Assembly (NCBI RefSeq): GCF_000024005.1
Contig: NC_013132.1
Coordinates: forward strand, 2,226,001 to 2,290,000
Direction: 5' to 3'
Length of the DNA stretch: 64,000 nucleotides
Origin: Chitinophaga pinensis DSM 2588
GTDB taxonomy: Bacteria; Bacteroidota; Bacteroidia; Chitinophagales; Chitinophagaceae
Both the position numbers and the translations under genes were made by a program. The notes below the pieces were generated by a model. That model was not told the origin of the DNA, ran no database searches, and saw only the letters and a list, made by a program, of their open reading frames with translations. Of this stretch, positions 60,318 through 64,000 are shown in pieces (within the stretch, counting starts at the first letter, position 1; every line of letters begins with the position of its first letter).

Positions 60318-62651
60318 TTGTTTATGAGAAAAAAATCCTTCAGACTGGCGCTTGCCCTGGGCTTTATGACGGCCGTGGCGCAGGCGCAGAATCCTGGCTC
60401 TAATCATGGTAACCGCTTTGAACAGCTGGGTACGATGATCGCAGATCCAAACATGTACCGTTCTGCTTCCGGCGCACCCGGACCAAAATACTGGCAGCAA
60501 CGGGCTGACTACGACATTACTGCTACCCTGGATGATGAGCAGCAGAAGCTCACTGGTGCGGAAACCGTTACCTACTTTAACAATTCTCCCGATCCGCTGA
60601 CCTATATCTGGTTACAGCTCGATGAGAATGAGCATGACCTGAAAAGCGACAACAACAGCTTTGATGGCAGTACCATGTCAGAAAGAATGAGCATGCGTAC
60701 GGTAAACGGTTTACTCGGTAATCCAGGTAGCAAGGCTTTCGGTGTGAACATCGTAAAGGTAACTGACGAAAGTGGTAAGGCATTGCCTTATACCATCAAT
60801 CAGACCATGATGCGTGTCGATCTGCCACAGACCCTGCAACCGGGCCAGAAGCTCCGTTTTAAGGTAGAGTGGTGGTACAATATCTCTGACCGTATGGTAC
60901 AGGGTGGCCGCGGTGGTTATGAATACTTCCCGGAAGATAAAAACTACCTGTACACGATCACACAGTGGTATCCTCGTCTGGCAGTATATTCTGACTTCCA
61001 GGGATGGCAGAACAAGCAGTTCACCGGTCGTGGTGAATTTGCCCTGACCTTCGGAAACTTCCATGTGAGCATGAACGTACCGGCTGATCATATCGTAGGT
61101 GCTACCGGTGAATGCCAGAACTACAAAGAAGTACTGACCGGCGCACAATACCAGCGTTGGCAGCAGGCGCAGACTGCGAAACAACCTATCGAGGTAGTGA
61201 CGCTGGATGAAGCGAATAAAGCACTGACAGGTCATGCGAATGCTCGTAAGACATGGGTATATGAGGCTGACAATGTACGTGACTTCGCCCTGGTATCTTC
61301 CCGCCGTCTGGTATGGGATGCAATGGCGACCAACGTGGAAGGCAAAAAAGTAATGGCGATGTCTTACTATGGGCCTGAAGCGTATCCACTGTACAACCGC
61401 TATTCTACTAAAGTAGTGGCGCATACTGTGAAGACTTATTCCAAACATACTATTCCGTACCCTTATCCTGTAGCGATCTCTGTAGAAGCTGCCAATGGTA
61501 TGGAATATCCAATGATCTGCTTTAACTACGGTCGCGCAGAGAAAGACGGAACTTACTCTGAAGCTACCAAAAACGGTATGATCGGGGTGATTATCCACGA
61601 AGTTGGTCACAACTTCTTCCCGATGATCGTAAACTCTGACGAGCGTCAGTGGACATGGATGGACGAAGGTCTGAACACTTTCTGCCAGTTCCTGACAGAA
61701 CAGGAGTGGGATAACAACTTCCCCTCCAACCGTGGTCCTGCTTACAAGATCACTGATTACATGAAGATGCCGAAAGATCAGCTGGAGCCTATCATGACTA
61801 ACTCTGAAGATATCTCTCAGTTCGGTCCGAATGCATATGCTAAGCCAGCTACAGCGCTGAACATTCTGCGTGAGACAGTAATGGGCAGAGATCTGTTTGA
61901 TTTCGCCTTCCGTGAGTATGCACGCCGATGGGCATTCAAACATCCGACACCTGCTGATTTCTTCCGTACAATGGAAGATGCATCTGCCGTTGACCTGGAT
62001 TGGTTCTGGCGTGGATGGTTCTTCGGTACCGAACCAGTTGACATCTCTCTGGACAGCGTGAAATGGTATCGTCTTGACACCAAAGATCCACAGATCAGCA
62101 AAGCGGAAGCAAAAGCGAAGTATGACCGTGCTGCGGATCATATTTCCCGTGCACGTAACAAGGCTGCTGGTATGACTTTCGAAGTGGACAAGGATACAAG
62201 TCTGCAGGACTTCTATGTAAAATGGAACCGTTTCGAAGTAACCCCTGAAGATAAATCCGCTTACGATGCATTTACTGCCGGCCTGACACCTGAAGAAAAA
62301 CGTTTGTATGAAAGCAAAAAGAATTTCTATGAACTGTCTTTTTCTAACGTAGGCGGACTGGTAATGCCGCTGATCATCGAATGGACATTTGCAGATGGTA
62401 CAAAGGAAACAGACCGTATTTCTGCTTATATCTGGCGTAAAAATGAAAACAGTGTAACGAAAGTTTTCGCAAAGGATAAAGAAGTGGTAAGCGTTAAACT
62501 GGATCCATTGCGTGAGACAGCTGATATTGACGAGACTAACAATAGCTGGCCACGTGCAGCAGCTCCATCCCGCTTTGAGCTCTTCCGCCAGTCACAAGGC
62601 ATACGTGGTGCATCCACAGGTGGCAACCCTATGCAGAAAGCGAGGAAATAG
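60318..62651 (+). CDS. M1 family zinc aminopeptidase, secreted
   Basis: 777 aa with signal peptide (FRLALALGFMTAVAQAQ). Zinc site: HEVGHNFFP followed 18 residues later by the third ligand Glu in MDEGLNTFCQFL. Upstream beta domain (about 55-320), substrate-binding VEAANGMEYPMICF near 395, and a C-terminal beta-rich end. The usual GAMEN exopeptidase motif is replaced by AANGMEYPM. It probably degrades peptides in the periplasm. Single gene ended by a strong terminator. Confidence 0.94.
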   Translation: MFMRKKSFRLALALGFMTAVAQAQNPGSNHGNRFEQLGTMIADPNMYRSASGAPGPKYWQQRADYDITATLDDEQQKLTGAETVTYFNNSPDPLTYIWLQLDENEHDLKSDNNSFDGSTMSERMSMRTVNGLLGNPGSKAFGVNIVKVTDESGKALPYTINQTMMRVDLPQTLQPGQKLRFKVEWWYNISDRMVQGGRGGYEYFPEDKNYLYTITQWYPRLAVYSDFQGWQNKQFTGRGEFALTFGNFHVSMNVPADHIVGATGECQNYKEVLTGAQYQRWQQAQTAKQPIEVVTLDEANKALTGHANARKTWVYEADNVRDFALVSSRRLVWDAMATNVEGKKVMAMSYYGPEAYPLYNRYSTKVVAHTVKTYSKHTIPYPYPVAISVEAANGMEYPMICFNYGRAEKDGTYSEATKNGMIGVIIHEVGHNFFPMIVNSDERQWTWMDEGLNTFCQFLTEQEWDNNFPSNRGPAYKITDYMKMPKDQLEPIMTNSEDISQFGPNAYAKPATALNILRETVMGRDLFDFAFREYARRWAFKHPTPADFFRTMEDASAVDLDWFWRGWFFGTEPVDISLDSVKWYRLDTKDPQISKAEAKAKYDRAADHISRARNKAAGMTFEVDKDTSLQDFYVKWNRFEVTPEDKSAYDAFTAGLTPEEKRLYESKKNFYELSFSNVGGLVMPLIIEWTFADGTKETDRISAYIWRKNENSVTKVFAKDKEVVSVKLDPLRETADIDETNNSWPRAAAPSRFELFRQSQGIRGASTGGNPMQKARK

Positions 62652-62683
62652 TAAATGAAGGATTTACCTCACTGTATAATAAA

Positions 62684-62722
62684 GAAGGCCTGATCTGTTA
62701 CAGATCAGGCCTTCCTGTTTTA
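62684..62722. terminator. Bidirectional intrinsic terminator
   Basis: GAAGGCCTGATCTG (62684-62697) pairs perfectly with CAGATCAGGCCTTC (62701-62714) over a tight loop, followed by CTGTTTTAAA. It serves the M1 gene and, on the other strand, the ribbon-helix-helix gene. Confidence 0.9.
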
Positions 62723-62742
62723 AATGATGTTGCGGCAGCTAG

Positions 62743-62934
62743 TTATGCCGGGTCATTCTTTTTGGGCGGCTTTTCAGGCCCTGTTTTAACCGTACGTCCT
62801 GCTTCTTTCAGTGCACGGTGTATGATCCACTCCAGCTGACCATTGATACTTCTGAACTCATCCGCAGCCCATTTCTCAATTGCTTCATATGTTTGGGTAT
62901 CAATCCTTAATACAAATGTTTTCTTATCCGCCAT
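62743..62934 (-). CDS. Small ribbon-helix-helix (Arc-like) protein
   Basis: 63 aa: a beta strand KTFVLRID, then two helices (TQTYEAIEKWAADEF and SINGQLEWIIHRALKEAG), the Arc/MetJ ribbon-helix-helix plan, and a charged Lys/Pro tail. It lies 17 nt after the SPFH gene on the same strand. A DNA-binding role, perhaps at the dyad in the SPFH promoter, is plausible. Arc-like genes beside SPFH genes recur in Bacteroidota as far as I recall. Confidence 0.82.
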   Translation of the reverse strand: MADKKTFVLRIDTQTYEAIEKWAADEFRSINGQLEWIIHRALKEAGRTVKTGPEKPPKKNDPA

Positions 62935-62951
62935 ACCCCTTATTTACCTGG

Positions 62952-63827
62952 TTATTGATGGAGGGTACCTGTATTTACAACAGGCGCTACTTTTGATTCG
63001 CCGCAAAGCACTACCAGCAGATTGGATACCATGGCAGCTTTACGCTCCTCGTCCAAAACTACGATTTCCTTTTGTGATAATCTGTCGAGTGCCAGTTCTA
63101 CCATGCCTACAGCGCCTTCTACGATCTTAGTACGTGCAGCTACGATAGCTGTCGCCTGCTGACGTTGCAGCATTGCGCCGGCGATTTCAGGTGCATAAGC
63201 CAGGTGACTGATACGTGCTTCCAGTACTGTGATACCGGCAGGACTCAGGCGTTCGTTCAATTCTTTTTCCAGCATCTCATTTACCTTGTCGCCGCCATCA
63301 CGCAGGGTGATATCCGTATCAACGTCGGTATCTTCCATTCTGTCATAAGAATAGCTTACCGCCAGGTGGCGTACAGCCGCTTCACTCTGCACATTCACAT
63401 ACTGCAGATAGTTATCCACCTCAAATGATGACTTATACGTATCGGTAACCCGCCATACAGTTACAGCGGCAATTTCGATGGGGTTCCCCATCTTATCATT
63501 CACTTTCAGCTGCTGACCATTATGGTTGTGCGCTCTCAGGGAAAGATGGGCTGTTTTGTAGAAGGGGTTTACCCACATTAAGCCGTTTTCTTTTACGGTA
63601 CCGATATACTTACCAAAGAAGGTCAGTACGCGTGAGTGATTGGGGTTCACTATAATAATGCCTTTTACAGTGAAGACGAACGCGATAAAAAAGACGATTC
63701 CCAGCAATGTAAAAATGCCTGTACCTGTTTGCGTTCCTACCAGAAACAGGTAGACAGCTGCAAGGAAGGCAATAATGCCAAGAACGATGGCCAGATAGCC
63801 GGAGACGGGTTTAACGATCTTTTCCAT
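62952..63827 (-). CDS. SPFH (band 7/stomatin) domain membrane protein
   Basis: About 291 aa from Met 63827 (MEKIVKPVSGYLAIVLG); an upstream Met at 63860 would sit inside the promoter and is rejected. Two N-terminal hydrophobic segments (about 9-30, 35-57), then the SPFH domain: GIIIVNPNHSRVLTFFGKYI, NPIEIAAVTVWRVTDTYK, LNERLSPAGITVLEARISHL and a C-terminal helix QRQQATAIVAARTKIVEGAV. It likely scaffolds membrane microdomains. Confidence 0.93.
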   Translation of the reverse strand: MEKIVKPVSGYLAIVLGIIAFLAAVYLFLVGTQTGTGIFTLLGIVFFIAFVFTVKGIIIVNPNHSRVLTFFGKYIGTVKENGLMWVNPFYKTAHLSLRAHNHNGQQLKVNDKMGNPIEIAAVTVWRVTDTYKSSFEVDNYLQYVNVQSEAAVRHLAVSYSYDRMEDTDVDTDITLRDGGDKVNEMLEKELNERLSPAGITVLEARISHLAYAPEIAGAMLQRQQATAIVAARTKIVEGAVGMVELALDRLSQKEIVVLDEERKAAMVSNLLVVLCGESKVAPVVNTGTLHQ

Positions 63828-63834
63828 AATAGTA

Positions 63835-63889
63835 TAGTTTTGATATCGAAATGATATCAAAACTAATCAAAAGGAATCAATCCGCCAAA
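63835..63889 (-). promoter_or_regulatory. SPFH operon promoter buried in a perfect inverted repeat
   Basis: On the minus strand TTTG (63889-63886), a 20-nt spacer and TAGTTTTG (63865-63858) are a perfect consensus promoter. The -7 element is the right arm of a perfect 13-bp inverted repeat, TAGTTTTGATATC (63835-63847) / GATATCAAAACTA (63853-63865), whose centre coincides with the predicted transcription start. The two GATATC palindromes are 11 bp apart, one helical turn, as expected for two ribbon-helix-helix dimers on one face. A repressor bound here would block the promoter. Confidence 0.7.
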
Positions 63890-63952
63890 AGAGAGTTTTC
63901 CGGAATTTGCAGGCATCGCCTAAACGCATTATTTTAATGCAAAATTCACGAT

Positions 63953-64000
63953 ATGAAGTATGTATTAGGGGTTATGTTGTTATTGCTTGGCTTTACGGGC
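63953..64000 (+). CDS. Start of an exported protein, cut by window end
   Basis: ATG at 63953 opens a frame reading MKYVLGVMLLLLGFTG to the last base, a typical signal peptide. It is divergent from the SPFH operon. Nothing more can be said about its function. Confidence 0.55.
   Translation, partial: MKYVLGVMLLLLGFTG

Noticed and set aside
60711..62141. 476-codon minus-strand ORF
   Set aside because: Entirely antisense to the clear M1 peptidase gene; composition is a mirror of the coding frame and no domain is recognisable.
63835..63842. TAGTTTTG on the plus strand as promoter of the gene at 63953
   Set aside because: It is the mirror of the minus-strand -7 element; no TTTG lies at 19-21 nt upstream on the plus strand.

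Overview
The window looks like a chromosomal segment of a Chitinophaga-like member of the Bacteroidota. This is inferred from promoters of the TTTG / TAnnTTTG type, weak Shine-Dalgarno sequences, typical Bacteroidota families (DUF4270, DUF4907, DUF6702, LytTR two-component pairs, M56 peptidase with a TonB-plug-like tail) and a large flexirubin/aryl-polyene pigment cluster. No transposase, integrase, phage gene, tRNA, rRNA or CRISPR array was seen.

Region 1 (1-10830) is amino-acid biosynthesis. The 3' part of hisB is followed by a complete trpEGDCFBA operon, which runs without a usable gap into hisH, a GNAT-hisA fusion, hisF and hisIE. The gap before trpE holds a textbook ribosome-mediated attenuator that gene callers would miss: a promoter, a 17-codon leader peptide containing His-Trp-Trp-Trp-His, alternative hairpins and an intrinsic terminator 36 nt before trpE. 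Because distal his genes follow trpA directly, this switch may control both pathways.

Region 2 (10855-33330) is a mixed housekeeping and envelope region: two TlpA-like thioredoxin lipoprotein-type proteins, a BlaI/M56 regulatory pair with a clear palindromic operator, a formylglycine-generating-enzyme homologue with both catalytic cysteines, a GH1 glycosidase, an outer-membrane protein plus DUF4270 lipoprotein, a Kelch/DUF4907 pair next to a LytS/LytTR two-component system, a cysteine desulfurase, a 650-base gene-poor stretch with a decayed ORF, glmM, an LTA-synthase-type sulfatase-fold enzyme, a methyltransferase, a PAP2 phosphatase, a ZIP transporter and a CorC/HlyC-type membrane protein.

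Region 3 (33497-59133) is a flexirubin-type aryl polyene cluster on one strand. An aromatic amino acid ammonia-lyase (probably acting on tyrosine) and a CoA/ACP ligase-like enzyme would supply the aryl starter. Three intact ketosynthases, two degenerate ketosynthase-like proteins, a ketoreductase, two ACPs, two hotdog dehydratases, a thioesterase and an AcpS-type phosphopantetheinyl transferase form the type II polyene synthase. A methyltransferase and a halogenase-type flavoprotein would decorate the ring. Acyltransferases, a LolA-like carrier, a lipoprotein, a GT2-DUF2062 protein, a 1291-residue MMPL-acyltransferase-methyltransferase fusion, a CrtI-like oxidoreductase and a C45 acyltransferase would handle transfer and export. 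The dialkylresorcinol genes expected for a complete flexirubin are not visible here.

Region 4 (59134-64000) holds DUF6702, HupE/UreJ, an M1 aminopeptidase, and a divergent SPFH/ribbon-helix-helix operon whose promoter is buried in a perfect 13-bp inverted repeat. Two copies of a TTAGGAATT-rich inverted-repeat element (9184-9331 and 35789-35878) lie in intergenic spaces; the first has supplied the last codons of hisA.
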